Shown here piece after piece: positions 1-7,027 of a stretch of DNA of 42,693 nt. Position numbers and translations under genes: made by a program. Below the pieces are notes generated by a model that saw only the letters and a program-made list of their open reading frames with translations, was not told where the DNA came from and did not search any database. This stretch comes from a virus. The stretch is from IMG/VR virus record IMGVR_UViG_3300034095_000192, positions 1 through 42,693 of that record; one strand, given 5' to 3'. Each line of letters begins with the position of its first letter. The stretch's first letter is position 1.

Positions 1-65
1 TTATGGTTCGTAACTTTGCAAGAGCAATAGAAAAAGCACACGGTATTGGAGGTGACGATGAGTAA
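1..65 (+). CDS. 3' end of an upstream EPVAW-family hypothetical protein (partial)
   Basis: Only the last 20 or so codons lie in the window, in the frame that stops with TAA at 63-65. The visible tail ends in AHGIGGDDE. The next gene ends in QQHGIGGE, so this is most likely a further tandem paralogue of the family that follows. The stop overlaps the start region of the next gene, as at other junctions in this operon. No function is known for the family. Confidence 0.55.
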   Translation, partial: MVRNFARAIEKAHGIGGDDE

Positions 66-469
66 AGAAAGAGAGTTGTTGGAACGTGCATTACAATTAA
101 TTGATGATGCGTATGAGGGGAAGATAGTTCTATCATTATGCAATGAGATAAAAGAACTCTTCGCCCAACCTGAGCAAGAGCAAGAGCCTGTGGCTTGGAT
201 GTACGAGTGGGAAGAAATTGGTGGCAAAGAATGGACATCTGTAAAGAACGGAAAATATCCACCTATTGTAGAAGAAGAATATTGTATGAGAAATCTTCGA
301 CCACTCTACACCGCACCACCAACTCGTAATCCTTTAACACCACAGCAAATCAGCGTAGGTAATCAATCAATGTTAAATGTTACAAGAGAAGCTTTTGTAA
401 AAGGTGTTAAATGGGCAGAGCAACAACACGGTATTGGAGGTGAGTGATGAGTAAAGAAAGAGAGTTATT
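38..469 (+). repeat. Direct repeat of about 43 bp at the junctions of tandem paralogous genes
   Basis: Copies lie at 38-80 and 426-469. Each begins ACACGGTATTGGAGGTGA, runs through the Shine-Dalgarno and start codon, and ends in the first codons (MSKEREL). They differ by one inserted base just before the ATG and one substitution near the end. The repeat spans the 3' end of one gene, the ribosome-binding site and the 5' end of the next. That is the layout expected from tandem duplication or recombination at gene borders. Confidence 0.8.
58..447 (+). CDS. Small phage hypothetical protein, EPVAW/LYTAPP family, copy 2
   Basis: The product is 129 residues. ATG at 58 was chosen over the upstream TTG at 46 because GGAGGTG at 48-54 is correctly spaced from it and because the next paralogue starts with the same MSKERELL. 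Visible modules in order are MSKERELL, a helical segment ending EIKELFAQPEQE, the motif EPVAWMYEW, and NLRPLYTAPPTRNPL, followed by a C-terminal helix and HGIGGE. Proteins with this EPVAW...LYTAPP signature are common in phages of proteobacteria, but I know of no assigned role. Its stop overlaps the ATG of the next paralogue by one base (TGATG), suggesting coupled translation. Confidence 0.8.
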   Translation: MSKERELLERALQLIDDAYEGKIVLSLCNEIKELFAQPEQEQEPVAWMYEWEEIGGKEWTSVKNGKYPPIVEEEYCMRNLRPLYTAPPTRNPLTPQQISVGNQSMLNVTREAFVKGVKWAEQQHGIGGE

Positions 470-980
470 AGTAAGAGCACGAGATGTATTGCGCGGACTA
501 AAAGAAACCCATTATGACTTATATTGGGACATACAAGAACTCCTCGACAAACCTGAGCAAGAGGAAAGAGAGTTGTTAAGAAGAATATCAAGCCATAGTG
601 AGTCTAGGATACCTGCCCATTTTATTTACGAACTAAAAGAACTCCTCGCCCAACCAGAGCATATCGTTGATGTTACCGATATGGTAGAGCCTGTGGCTTG
701 GATGTATGAGTGGTACGAGAATGACCTTGAGTCAACACAAGCATATTGTGGGAGTGAAAAACCATTTAAAGGTGAGATAAAGCAACCATTTAACTTAAGA
801 CCTTTATATGCCGCACCACCAAAACGTGAGCCTTTGAGTGAGCAAGAGCCTTTTGCCTATGTAGCAGATAGCTCAGTTGGATTTGACGTTAGTCATTCTG
901 TACAAGGTATGCCGTTACTATGGTTAGGTAAACTGGAGTACGGGGATAAACTTTATAGAGTGAGGGCTAAAGATGAGTAA
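447..980 (+). CDS. Small phage hypothetical protein, EPVAW/LYxAPP family, copy 3
   Basis: The product is 177 residues if started at ATG 447 behind GGAGGTG; a GTG one codon earlier is also open. It shares MSKERELL, ELLAQPE, EPVAWMYEW and NLRPLYAAPPKREPL with the gene before it. It carries an extra internal copy of the N-terminal module (ERELLRR ... ELKELLAQPE) and ends differently, in a segment with a second weak 'EPFAYV' motif. The family therefore looks assembled from exchangeable blocks. No catalytic motif, signal peptide or membrane segment is visible, and the function is unknown. Confidence 0.8.
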   Translation: MSKERELLVRARDVLRGLKETHYDLYWDIQELLDKPEQEERELLRRISSHSESRIPAHFIYELKELLAQPEHIVDVTDMVEPVAWMYEWYENDLESTQAYCGSEKPFKGEIKQPFNLRPLYAAPPKREPLSEQEPFAYVADSSVGFDVSHSVQGMPLLWLGKLEYGDKLYRVRAKDE

Positions 981-1125
981 AGAGATGTGTAGTTATATAG
1001 AGATAATGGTTTTAGTATTGCTTAGCTGTATAACACTTATAGTTGTGATGGGTGTTGTAGGTCTTGTTTGTTATGTAGTTTCAAACTGGGAAGACTTATG
1101 TAATGAATTAAGGGAAAGGCGATGA
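973..1125 (+). CDS. Single-pass membrane micro-protein
   Basis: This 50-residue ORF overlaps the end of the preceding gene by 8 bases and begins MSKEMCSYIEI, a faint echo of the MSKERELL start next door. Residues 10-37 or so are strongly hydrophobic (LVLLSCITLIVVMGVVGLVCYVV), followed by a charged tail ending ELRERR. The topology suggests one transmembrane helix with a positive cytoplasmic C-terminus. It ends in an ATGA overlap with the next ORF. I do not recognise the family. Confidence 0.6.
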   Translation: MSKEMCSYIEIMVLVLLSCITLIVVMGVVGLVCYVVSNWEDLCNELRERR

Positions 1126-1244
1126 TTAAAGAATGGCTCATGCTTATGGGTGGAATATTTATGTTTAATATGGTTGTTTTGTTTTTTGGCGTTATTATGA
1201 CAATAATAATTAATTACTTCCTTGGAAATGTAGGAGTATGTTAA
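1122..1244 (+). CDS. Small hydrophobic membrane peptide
   Basis: This 40-residue ORF starts inside the ATGA overlap at 1122-1125. Most of it is hydrophobic, from MLMGGIFMFNMVVLF through GVIMTIIINYFL, so it probably spans the membrane once. It ends in a TAATG overlap with the next ORF. The unbroken chain of overlapping starts and stops supports it being translated. The function is unknown. Confidence 0.5.
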   Translation: MIKEWLMLMGGIFMFNMVVLFFGVIMTIIINYFLGNVGVC

Positions 1245-1375
1245 TGACACTTGCACTAATAGTTTTAGCAGTAGAGATAGTAGCTCTTATATGGATGGTC
1301 CCTATTTTGATAAAGGTAAACAAAATAGATAGGGATTTGAAAGCTATGAACGAGAGACTGGGAGGTGAGGAATGA
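1244..1375 (+). CDS. Small membrane peptide with charged C-terminal helix
   Basis: This 43-residue ORF is coupled to the previous one by a TAATG overlap. It has an N-terminal transmembrane segment (TLALIVLAVEIVALIWMVPI) followed by an amphipathic, charged tail (KVNKIDRDLKAMNERLGGEE). The layout resembles small phage membrane peptides of unknown role. Its end (GGAGGTGAGGAATGA) provides a Shine-Dalgarno for the mini-ORF and polymerase start downstream. Confidence 0.5.
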   Translation: MTLALIVLAVEIVALIWMVPILIKVNKIDRDLKAMNERLGGEE

Positions 1376-1401
1376 AAGAGTTATGTTTGAGGGGTAGATA
1401 A
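1372..1401 (+). other. Nine-codon mini-ORF bridging to the polymerase gene
   Basis: ATG at 1372 follows GGAGGTGAG closely and encodes MKELCLRGR, then a TAA that overlaps the polymerase ATG (TAATG at 1399-1403). It could act only as a translational coupler, delivering ribosomes to the polymerase start, or it may be chance. The polymerase ATG has its own weak purine stretch (GAGGGG) nearby. Confidence 0.25.
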
Positions 1402-3230
1402 TGCAACTAATGTCGATAGATTTTGAGAGCTTCTATTCCAAATCATATAGCCTATCTAAACTTACTACAGAAGAGTATATAAATGGTGATGAGTTTGAAG
1501 TTATTGGACTGTCTATTAAGTTAGGGGATACACCAACGGCGTGGTACACAGGCAGTCAATTAGAGATAGCTGAAACGCTTAATCAATTTAATTGGAAGAA
1601 CATTACCCTGATAGCACACAACTGTTTCTTTGATGCCAGCATCTTGTCTCTTGCGTTTAACATTTACCCTGCTAGATATATCGACACTCTATCTATGGCT
1701 AGAGCTATACATGGTATATCGGTAGGGGGGAGCCTAGCTAAACTAGCGACACATTATGAGCTAGGAGAGAAAGGTACTGAGGTAGTAGATGCATTGGGTA
1801 AGCACTTAAAAGACTTTACTGCGGCTGAGTTAGCTAAGTATGGAGAGTATTGTATTAATGATACTGAGTTAACCTATGCCTTATTCCAAAAGCTTATAGC
1901 CCATTACAACGCCACTGAGTTAAGCCTAATAGATATGACCATTAAGATGGGTGTTGTGCCTAGGTTGATGGTAGATATGGCTATACTGGAGAGCCACTTG
2001 TATGAAGTGAAGAGAGCCAAGGAGTTTATACTAGAACAAGTATCTGCTGATAAGTCTGAGATTATGAGTAACCCTAAGTTCGCTAAGTTGTTAGAATACT
2101 ATGGGGTAGATGTGCCAATGAAGTTATCTCTTAGGACAGGTAAGATGACCTATGCGTTTGCTAAGACGGATGATGGGCTGAAGGACTTACTTGAACACCC
2201 TAACTTAGTAGTACAAGCATTGGTTGCCGCTAGGTTAGGAGTTAAGTCTACTATAGAAGAGACACGCACTGAGCGGTTTATAGGCATTGCAAATCGTATG
2301 GGTAGGCTACCTATCCCCCTTAACTACTATGGTGCGGCTACAGGTAGATGGTCTGCGGGTGGTGGGCAGAAGGTGAACTTCCAGAACCTACCTAGGGGAA
2401 GCATGATTAAAGAAGCGATCATAGCCCCTGAAGGCTATCTAATAGTAGGTGCTGACTTATCAAACATAGAACTACGTGTGGGTATGTGGGTAGCTGGTGA
2501 GACAGAAGCACTAAGGTTATTAGGTGAGGGTGGGGATTTATATAAAGAGTTTGCTAGTAAAGCCTTTGATGTTCCCTATGATGAGGTTACTAAAGAACAA
2601 AGGTTTATAGGTAAGCAATCGCAGCTATCATTAATATTTGGGGTGGGGGCTACCAAGCTAAGGCTGGCAATAAAAACTCTTTCGGGGGTAGACTTAGGCG
2701 AGGTAGAGTCTAAGCGGATCGTTGACCTATACAGAGCCACTTACACAGGCGTTACTAATCTATGGAAGTTATGTACTACTGCTATTAAAACTATAGCAGA
2801 GAACGGGGAGTACACGTTTGGCACTGGGAACTTGTATGTAGTAGAGGGTACTAAAGGCATTAGGTTCCCATCAGGTATGTACATGCAGTATCCACAACTT
2901 GCTAATGTTATAGATGAGAAGACAGGAGAGCAAGGATATAAGTACAAACTACGCAATGGCTATGATAGACTATACGGCGGTAAATTAACAAACAATCTAG
3001 TGCAGGGCACAGCCCGATGCATTATGTCAGAAGCAATGGTTAGAGTGAATAAGCGGTATCCTATCGTACTTACTATTCATGATGCTCTATATATCCTTGC
3101 TCCTGAAGCTGAGGCACAGGAAGCCTTAGACTTTTTAATAGAAGAGATGACTAAGGTTCCCTCATGGATGCCCGGTATACCACTAGCGGCTGAAGGTGGG
3201 TATGGTAGAAGCTTAAAAGATGCAGGATAA
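1401..3230 (+). CDS. Family A DNA polymerase with 3'-5' exonuclease domain
   Basis: This is the replicative polymerase, 609 residues. The N-terminal half is a 3'-5' proofreading domain (DFES at 7-10, HNCFFD at 73-78). The polymerase domain shows YGAATGRWS (310-318), QNLPRG, motif A DLSNIELR with catalytic D352, motif B from R401 and K405, and motif C HD at 560-561. There is no 5'-3' exonuclease domain, as usual in phage enzymes. The residue aligned with E. coli Phe762 is Leu (about 409), and the residue aligned with Tyr766 is Phe (about 413). It is translationally coupled to the small genes upstream and lies first in the replication set. Assignment is firm, and the alignment of motif B was done by eye. 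Confidence 0.96.
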   Translation: MQLMSIDFESFYSKSYSLSKLTTEEYINGDEFEVIGLSIKLGDTPTAWYTGSQLEIAETLNQFNWKNITLIAHNCFFDASILSLAFNIYPARYIDTLSMARAIHGISVGGSLAKLATHYELGEKGTEVVDALGKHLKDFTAAELAKYGEYCINDTELTYALFQKLIAHYNATELSLIDMTIKMGVVPRLMVDMAILESHLYEVKRAKEFILEQVSADKSEIMSNPKFAKLLEYYGVDVPMKLSLRTGKMTYAFAKTDDGLKDLLEHPNLVVQALVAARLGVKSTIEETRTERFIGIANRMGRLPIPLNYYGAATGRWSAGGGQKVNFQNLPRGSMIKEAIIAPEGYLIVGADLSNIELRVGMWVAGETEALRLLGEGGDLYKEFASKAFDVPYDEVTKEQRFIGKQSQLSLIFGVGATKLRLAIKTLSGVDLGEVESKRIVDLYRATYTGVTNLWKLCTTAIKTIAENGEYTFGTGNLYVVEGTKGIRFPSGMYMQYPQLANVIDEKTGEQGYKYKLRNGYDRLYGGKLTNNLVQGTARCIMSEAMVRVNKRYPIVLTIHDALYILAPEAEAQEALDFLIEEMTKVPSWMPGIPLAAEGGYGRSLKDAG

Positions 3231-3231
3231 G

Positions 3232-3303
3232 ATGGCACTTAAACAATCGAACAAGAACCGTAAGAAAAAGAACCCTTTTAAAGCAAGAGAAAGATATGGC
3301 TGA
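3232..3303 (+). CDS. Very small basic protein
   Basis: The ORF encodes 23 residues from ATG 3232, or 27 from the in-frame ATG at 3220. It is extremely basic (KQSNKNRKKKNPFKARERYG), consistent with nucleic-acid binding or simply a leader peptide. It overlaps the end of the polymerase or abuts it, and its stop overlaps the start of the next gene by 8 bases. No family is recognised. Confidence 0.4.
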   Translation: MALKQSNKNRKKKNPFKARERYG

Positions 3304-3493
3304 CATTGCAGATAAAGCCAACGACCAAGCCCAGCTTATACTAGACAAGCAGATAGAGATGGCAAAAGGTGCTAAATTAGACATCTTTCCTAATCAGTCG
3401 GGGCAATGCTGGGAATGTGACGCCCCTATAACAGATGGTAGGCGGTGGTGTAGTAAAGAATGTACTGAAAGCGCAGAGAGGAGTGGATGGTGA
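3296..3493 (+). CDS. DksA/TraR-like C4 zinc-finger protein
   Basis: The product is 65 residues. An N-terminal helix (MADIADKANDQAQLILDKQI) precedes a zinc-binding C-terminus with CxxC and CxxxC (C38, C41, C52, C56). This is the arrangement of short phage TraR/DksA-type proteins, where the host family binds RNA polymerase in the secondary channel. It lacks the long coiled-coil of full DksA, so a direct transcription role is only inferred. It is coupled by overlap to genes on both sides. Confidence 0.65.
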   Translation: MADIADKANDQAQLILDKQIEMAKGAKLDIFPNQSGQCWECDAPITDGRRWCSKECTESAERSGW

Positions 3494-3657
3494 TGGGTAG
3501 AGAAGAAAATGTGTACATGAAAGCGTTTCCAAAATTTGTTACTTTATCTGAGCAAACACGACTAAACGTGCTTAGGATGATATTAACGGAGGAAGAATAC
3601 GAACAAGTAGTAGAGCTATACGAAAAAGAAAAAACTTTAAAAAATGAAATGGGCTGA
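3493..3657 (+). CDS. Small hypothetical protein
   Basis: This 54-residue ORF starts at the TGATG overlap with the zinc-finger gene. It looks like a short helical protein, with a charged C-terminal helix (ILTEEEYEQVVELYEKEKTL). There are no cysteines, membrane segment or recognisable motif. Position and overlaps support it as a real operon member, but the function is unknown. Confidence 0.5.
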   Translation: MGREENVYMKAFPKFVTLSEQTRLNVLRMILTEEEYEQVVELYEKEKTLKNEMG

Positions 3658-3982
3658 CTTCATATTCCCCCCTATAAACCTTTGGTGCTACCCTAAACAA
3701 TATGAGGATTATAAAATGATTACCGAAGAGACAACTGTGAAACCCTTATGGAAAGCAAAGAGTAGTGTAGACAACATGCAGGTTGGTGGGGATCACTATA
3801 AAGATATGTCAATACAACCTTGGACAGTAATGGAATCTATATTAACTTATGAAGAGTTTGTAGGTTTTCTTAAAGGGAACATTATTAAATACTCAATGAG
3901 AGACGGTAAGAAAGAGCACTCTCAAGATGCAGGGAAGGCGGCTCATTACATAGCTAAACTAATAGAGGTGCAACAGAAATGA
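3644..3982 (+). CDS. DUF3310 phage protein
   Basis: The product is 112 residues. The C-terminal 65 residues match the DUF3310 pattern: VGGDHYKDMSIQPW, then FLKGNIIKYSMRDGKK, then AGKAAHYIAKLIE. Such proteins are widespread in phages, are often labelled 'nucleotide kinase', and have no proven activity. ATG at 3644 keeps the operon packed but has no clear ribosome-binding site. ATG at 3716, preceded by GAGG, would give 88 residues and still hold the whole domain. Its end overlaps the next start by ATGA. Confidence 0.8.
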   Translation: MKWADFIFPPINLWCYPKQYEDYKMITEETTVKPLWKAKSSVDNMQVGGDHYKDMSIQPWTVMESILTYEEFVGFLKGNIIKYSMRDGKKEHSQDAGKAAHYIAKLIEVQQK

Positions 3983-4125
3983 GAAAACTATTTAAGAGAT
4001 GGTTCTGTCCTCCACATAAGTGCTCAAGGTTCCGACAATACTATTCGCTTAACTTAAAGATATGCACTGAGTGTTATAAAGAGTCCGAGCTTTGGGGCGA
4101 TAACATAATTAAACACCAACGATGA
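3979..4125 (+). CDS. Small Cys-rich, zinc-ribbon-like protein
   Basis: This 48-residue ORF is linked by ATGA overlaps on both sides. It is basic at the start (MRKLFKRWF) and has cysteine pairs at 10/15 (CPPHKC, with a histidine between) and 29/32 (CTEC). The arrangement fits a small zinc ribbon. No family is recognised; a nucleic-acid-binding helper role is plausible from its replication neighbours but unproven. Confidence 0.5.
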   Translation: MRKLFKRWFCPPHKCSRFRQYYSLNLKICTECYKESELWGDNIIKHQR

Positions 4126-4814
4126 AAACACCTAGCTTCTCATACAGTTCACTGAGCCAGTTTATCACTTGCCCAAAACAATACGAAGCCCATAAGGTTT
4201 TAAAGTACGTTCCTTTTACTGATACAGATGCCACACTGTATGGTAAGGATGTCCATTCGGCGGCAGAACACTATATAGGATCAAGCACCCCGTTGCCTGA
4301 GAAGTACAACTATATTAAGAGCTACCTTGATACATTAAATAATATCAATGGCGATAAGTTCTGTGAGCTTGAACTGGGTATTAAGTTAGAAGATGGAGAG
4401 TACGCACTGTGCGAGTTTGAGGCAGAGGATAGGTACTGGCGGGGAATTGCGGATTTAGTTATTGTAGACGAGGCGGCAGGTAAGGCGTATATTGTGGACT
4501 ATAAGACAGGTAAGTCTGCCAAGTATGCAGACCCTAAGCAGCTTGCACTACTAGCTGCGGCGGTGTTCTTGAAATACCCAGCCCTTAAAGTTATTAAAGG
4601 GATGCTACTGTTTGTAGTGTCGAAAGAGATAATAAAAGCTGAGTACACGTATGATAAACGATTCGAGATATTTGACAAGCTAAAAGAAGTCCTCACTCAG
4701 CGTGAGGTAGCTTACGAAACAGGTATCTTTAATACTAAGCCTAATGGCTTGTGCCGTCAGTGGTGCCAAGCTACACGGTGTATACATAACGGGAGATACA
4801 ATGGGGATAAGTAG
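4122..4814 (+). CDS. PD-(D/E)XK nuclease of the RecB/Cas4-like superfamily
   Basis: The product is 230 residues. The sequence shows the family's landmarks in order: N-terminal SYSSLSQFITCPKQY with C17, GKDVHSAAEHY (41-51), GIADLVIV with D111, IVDYKTGK with D126 and K128, and the QLALLA helix. Three cysteines near the C-terminus (C211, C215, C220) plus C17 resemble the four-cysteine iron-sulfur staple of Cas4 and AddB, although the spacing (x3, x4) differs from the classic one. A likely role is DNA end processing or recombination during replication. No cas genes are nearby, so this is not a CRISPR component. Confidence 0.85.
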   Translation: MKTPSFSYSSLSQFITCPKQYEAHKVLKYVPFTDTDATLYGKDVHSAAEHYIGSSTPLPEKYNYIKSYLDTLNNINGDKFCELELGIKLEDGEYALCEFEAEDRYWRGIADLVIVDEAAGKAYIVDYKTGKSAKYADPKQLALLAAAVFLKYPALKVIKGMLLFVVSKEIIKAEYTYDKRFEIFDKLKEVLTQREVAYETGIFNTKPNGLCRQWCQATRCIHNGRYNGDK

Positions 4815-4968
4815 AACAAGTAACGCAACGCATAGATATTACGACGTTCGTACTGACTCGGTGGATTACAAGCGGATCGAACTTGATTTGAAAATTGAAC
4901 AGATAATACATAACGAAGCAGTAAAACAAAGGGACATACAAAATGCCATACAAAAACAAAGCAGATAG
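4801..4968 (+). CDS. Small hypothetical protein
   Basis: This 55-residue product starts at ATG 4801, five bases after GGGAG (4791-4795), inside the end of the nuclease gene. The frame is open further upstream, but that stretch only shadows the nuclease. The sequence is hydrophilic (DVRTDSVDYKRIELDLKIEQ ...) and probably helical, with no recognisable motif. It overlaps the next gene by 26 bases. Confidence 0.55.
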   Translation: MGISRTSNATHRYYDVRTDSVDYKRIELDLKIEQIIHNEAVKQRDIQNAIQKQSR

Positions 4969-5227
4969 GAACGTAGCTCGTGAGATAGAGCTGGAGAAGA
5001 GCCGTCCCGGTGCACATGAGGCTAGGATGGAAAGACAACGTGCTAGGAGAGCGGCAGACAAAGCGGGTGTAAACAGAACGGGTAAGGACATAGACCATAT
5101 CAAAGGTACTAAAGCAGGTAATGGAGCGGCTAACTTAAGACTAAGAACCCCTTCACAAAACCGATCCTTCTCACGTAATGCAGACCACACAGTAAAAAAG
5201 AATGAGCCTCTAGGTAAAAAGAAATGA
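4943..5227 (+). CDS. Small basic HNH-like protein
   Basis: The product is 94 residues and very basic. After a charged N-terminal helix it contains KDIDHIKGTKAGNGAANLRL and then a SQNRSFSRN segment. These match the first two elements of a compact HNH fold (the DH pair and the Asn of NLR). The usual final histidine is not evident, so it may be a DNA-binding relative or a minimal nuclease. Similar short proteins are common beside phage replication genes. It ends in an ATGA overlap with the next ORF. Confidence 0.6.
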   Translation: MPYKNKADRNVAREIELEKSRPGAHEARMERQRARRAADKAGVNRTGKDIDHIKGTKAGNGAANLRLRTPSQNRSFSRNADHTVKKNEPLGKKK

Positions 5228-5436
5228 AGATAGAGGTAGCGGTTAAATCCGTTCAGACTATGGCAGTTGATGCAGGACTGCCAGAGAGTTTAATAGACCG
5301 TCATATAGATGCACTTTGTAAGATGGCAATAAGGGTTAAGTCTCAAGAAAGGAAAAACTGTAAGAATCAGTTACGCAAGTGGATGCATGAGACCCCATTG
5401 ACAAGAGACCCATTACTAAGTATACTAGACGAATAA
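5224..5436 (+). CDS. Hypothetical protein
   Basis: This 70-residue product is coupled by ATGA to the HNH-like gene. It is predicted to be helical with a basic middle (KSQERKNCKNQLRKW). No recognised domain is present. A strong sigma70-like promoter for the next transcription unit lies inside its last codons. Confidence 0.6.
   Translation: MKIEVAVKSVQTMAVDAGLPESLIDRHIDALCKMAIRVKSQERKNCKNQLRKWMHETPLTRDPLLSILDE
5398..5426 (+). promoter_or_regulatory. Sigma70-type promoter upstream of the helicase gene
   Basis: A perfect TTGACA (5398-5403) is separated by exactly 17 bases from TATACT (5421-5426), one mismatch from the consensus. Transcription would start near 5433 and give an untranslated leader of about 50 bases before the helicase ATG at 5483. 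It lies inside the end of the upstream coding sequence. The match implies use of host RNA polymerase. Confidence 0.65.
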
Positions 5437-5452
5437 TTTGATTTACTGACTC

Positions 5453-5467
5453 GTCCCCATAAGGGAC
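5453..5467 (+). other. Small hairpin in the helicase leader
   Basis: GTCCC (5453-5457) and GGGAC (5463-5467) form a perfect 5-bp stem with a 5-base loop. It sits in the only sizeable gap of this operon, between the predicted start of transcription and the ribosome-binding site AGAGG (5471-5475). No T-run follows, so it is not a terminator. It could stabilise the leader or affect ribosome access. Confidence 0.35.
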
Positions 5468-5482
5468 TGTAGAGGATAAATA

Positions 5483-7027
5483 ATGATAATAGAAGTTAAA
5501 CAGGACAAACTCCTGTCCATAAAAACTGATGACCCTGACGCTATTACGTCAGTGATTGATAGAAGTAGGCTGGTAGCTGAAGGAGAAGTGTGGGTTAATT
5601 TTGGTTTAGGTGAAGCGCATATACTAAACAACATGAAACTCCCTAATGTGCCATCACCTATCCGTACTCAGTATAAGTGGACAGGCATGTATAAACCTTT
5701 TGACCACCAGCGGGTAACAGCAGAGTTCTTGACCCTAAATAAGAAGGCGTTCTGTCTATCTGAAATGGGCACAGGCAAGACCAACTCTGTTATCTGGGCG
5801 GCAGACTACCTAATGAAGCTAGGTGTGATAAGACGTATGCTAGTAATCTGCCCTCTATCCATTATGGATGCCGCTTGGCGTAGGGACTTATTCAGAACAG
5901 TCATGCACCGATCAGTAGAGATAGCACATGGTAGTCGTGATAAGAGAGCTGCGATTATTAAGGGTAGTGCTGAGATAATCATTATCAATTACGATGGTGT
6001 AGAGATTGTTCAAGATGAGATAGATGCAGGAGGCTTTGATCTGATCGTAGTGGATGAGGCAACACATCTTAAGAACGTAGCTACTAAGCGTTGGAAAGTA
6101 CTAAACAAACTAATCAAGGACGATACGTGGTTATGGTTACTGACAGGTACACCTGCGGCGCAGTCTCCGGTAGATGCCTATGGACTAGCTAAGATAATGA
6201 ACCCCAAGAGTGTGCCTAGAGCGTTCAATGCATTCAGGGATTTAGTACAGATACGGCAGTCTATGTTTGTGTTTAGGAACCGTCCAGAGGCAGAGGAGAT
6301 AGTACATAGCATCTTACAACCTGCCATACGGTACACAAAGGAAGAGTGCTTAGACTTACCAGAACTTGTGTATCAGACCAGAGATGTACCGTTAACAGCA
6401 CAGCAAGAGAAGTACTACAAGTTACTCAAGAAAGAGATGCTTATGATGGCAGGAGGTGAGGAGATATCTGCGGCTAATGCGGCAGTAGCTTTGAACAAGT
6501 TGCTCCAACTATCAGCAGGTGCTGTGTACTCAGATACAGGTGGGGTTATTGAGTTTGATGTTAAGAACCGATCTACTGAGCTACTAAGTATTATTGATGA
6601 GACAGCGCACAAGGTGATCGTGTTCGTTATGTTTAGGCATACTATCGAGATGGTGCAGAAAGTTCTGACAGATGCAGGGCATACCGTAGACATAATACAT
6701 GGTGGGGTAAGTGTTGGTAAGAGGGCGGAGATATTCAATCAGTTTCAGACTAGCAAAGACCCACGCATACTAGTTATTCAACCACAATCTGCTAGTCATG
6801 GAGTTACTCTACATGCAGCCGCTACAATTATCTGGTGGGGTATGACCCTATCACTAGAAACATACATGCAAGCTAATGCACGTATACACAGAGCAGGGCA
6901 GATTAACAGATGTACAGTCGTGCATTTAATAGGAAGCTCAGTAGAGAAGAAGGTACTAGGTGTACTGGAGAACAAAGGGGCTTCCCAAACGAAGCTATTA
7001 GACTTATTTAAAGAGGTATTAGAATGA
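5483..7027 (+). CDS. SNF2-type superfamily 2 DNA helicase/ATPase
   Basis: The product is 514 residues. Motif I is SEMGTGKT (K99), motif II is VVDEATH with DEAT at 191-194, and motif III is LTGTPAAQS at about 220. The C-terminal RecA domain has VFVMFRHTIEMV, ILVIQPQSASHGVTLHAA, and motif VI ARIHRAGQ. These are typical of phage SNF2-family enzymes thought to act in replication, recombination or fork reversal. AGAGG precedes the ATG by 7 bases. It has its own promoter upstream and ends in an ATGA overlap with an acidic protein. Confidence 0.93.
   Translation: MIIEVKQDKLLSIKTDDPDAITSVIDRSRLVAEGEVWVNFGLGEAHILNNMKLPNVPSPIRTQYKWTGMYKPFDHQRVTAEFLTLNKKAFCLSEMGTGKTNSVIWAADYLMKLGVIRRMLVICPLSIMDAAWRRDLFRTVMHRSVEIAHGSRDKRAAIIKGSAEIIIINYDGVEIVQDEIDAGGFDLIVVDEATHLKNVATKRWKVLNKLIKDDTWLWLLTGTPAAQSPVDAYGLAKIMNPKSVPRAFNAFRDLVQIRQSMFVFRNRPEAEEIVHSILQPAIRYTKEECLDLPELVYQTRDVPLTAQQEKYYKLLKKEMLMMAGGEEISAANAAVALNKLLQLSAGAVYSDTGGVIEFDVKNRSTELLSIIDETAHKVIVFVMFRHTIEMVQKVLTDAGHTVDIIHGGVSVGKRAEIFNQFQTSKDPRILVIQPQSASHGVTLHAAATIIWWGMTLSLETYMQANARIHRAGQINRCTVVHLIGSSVEKKVLGVLENKGASQTKLLDLFKEVLE

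Noticed and set aside
4122-4814. CRISPR-associated Cas4
   Set aside because: No other cas genes or arrays are present; the neighbours are phage replication genes, so a phage RecB-like nuclease is the better reading.
4757-5190. Two overlapping - strand ORFs of 113 and 139 codons
   Set aside because: They lie opposite three overlapping, ribosome-binding-site-supported + strand genes and have low-complexity products.
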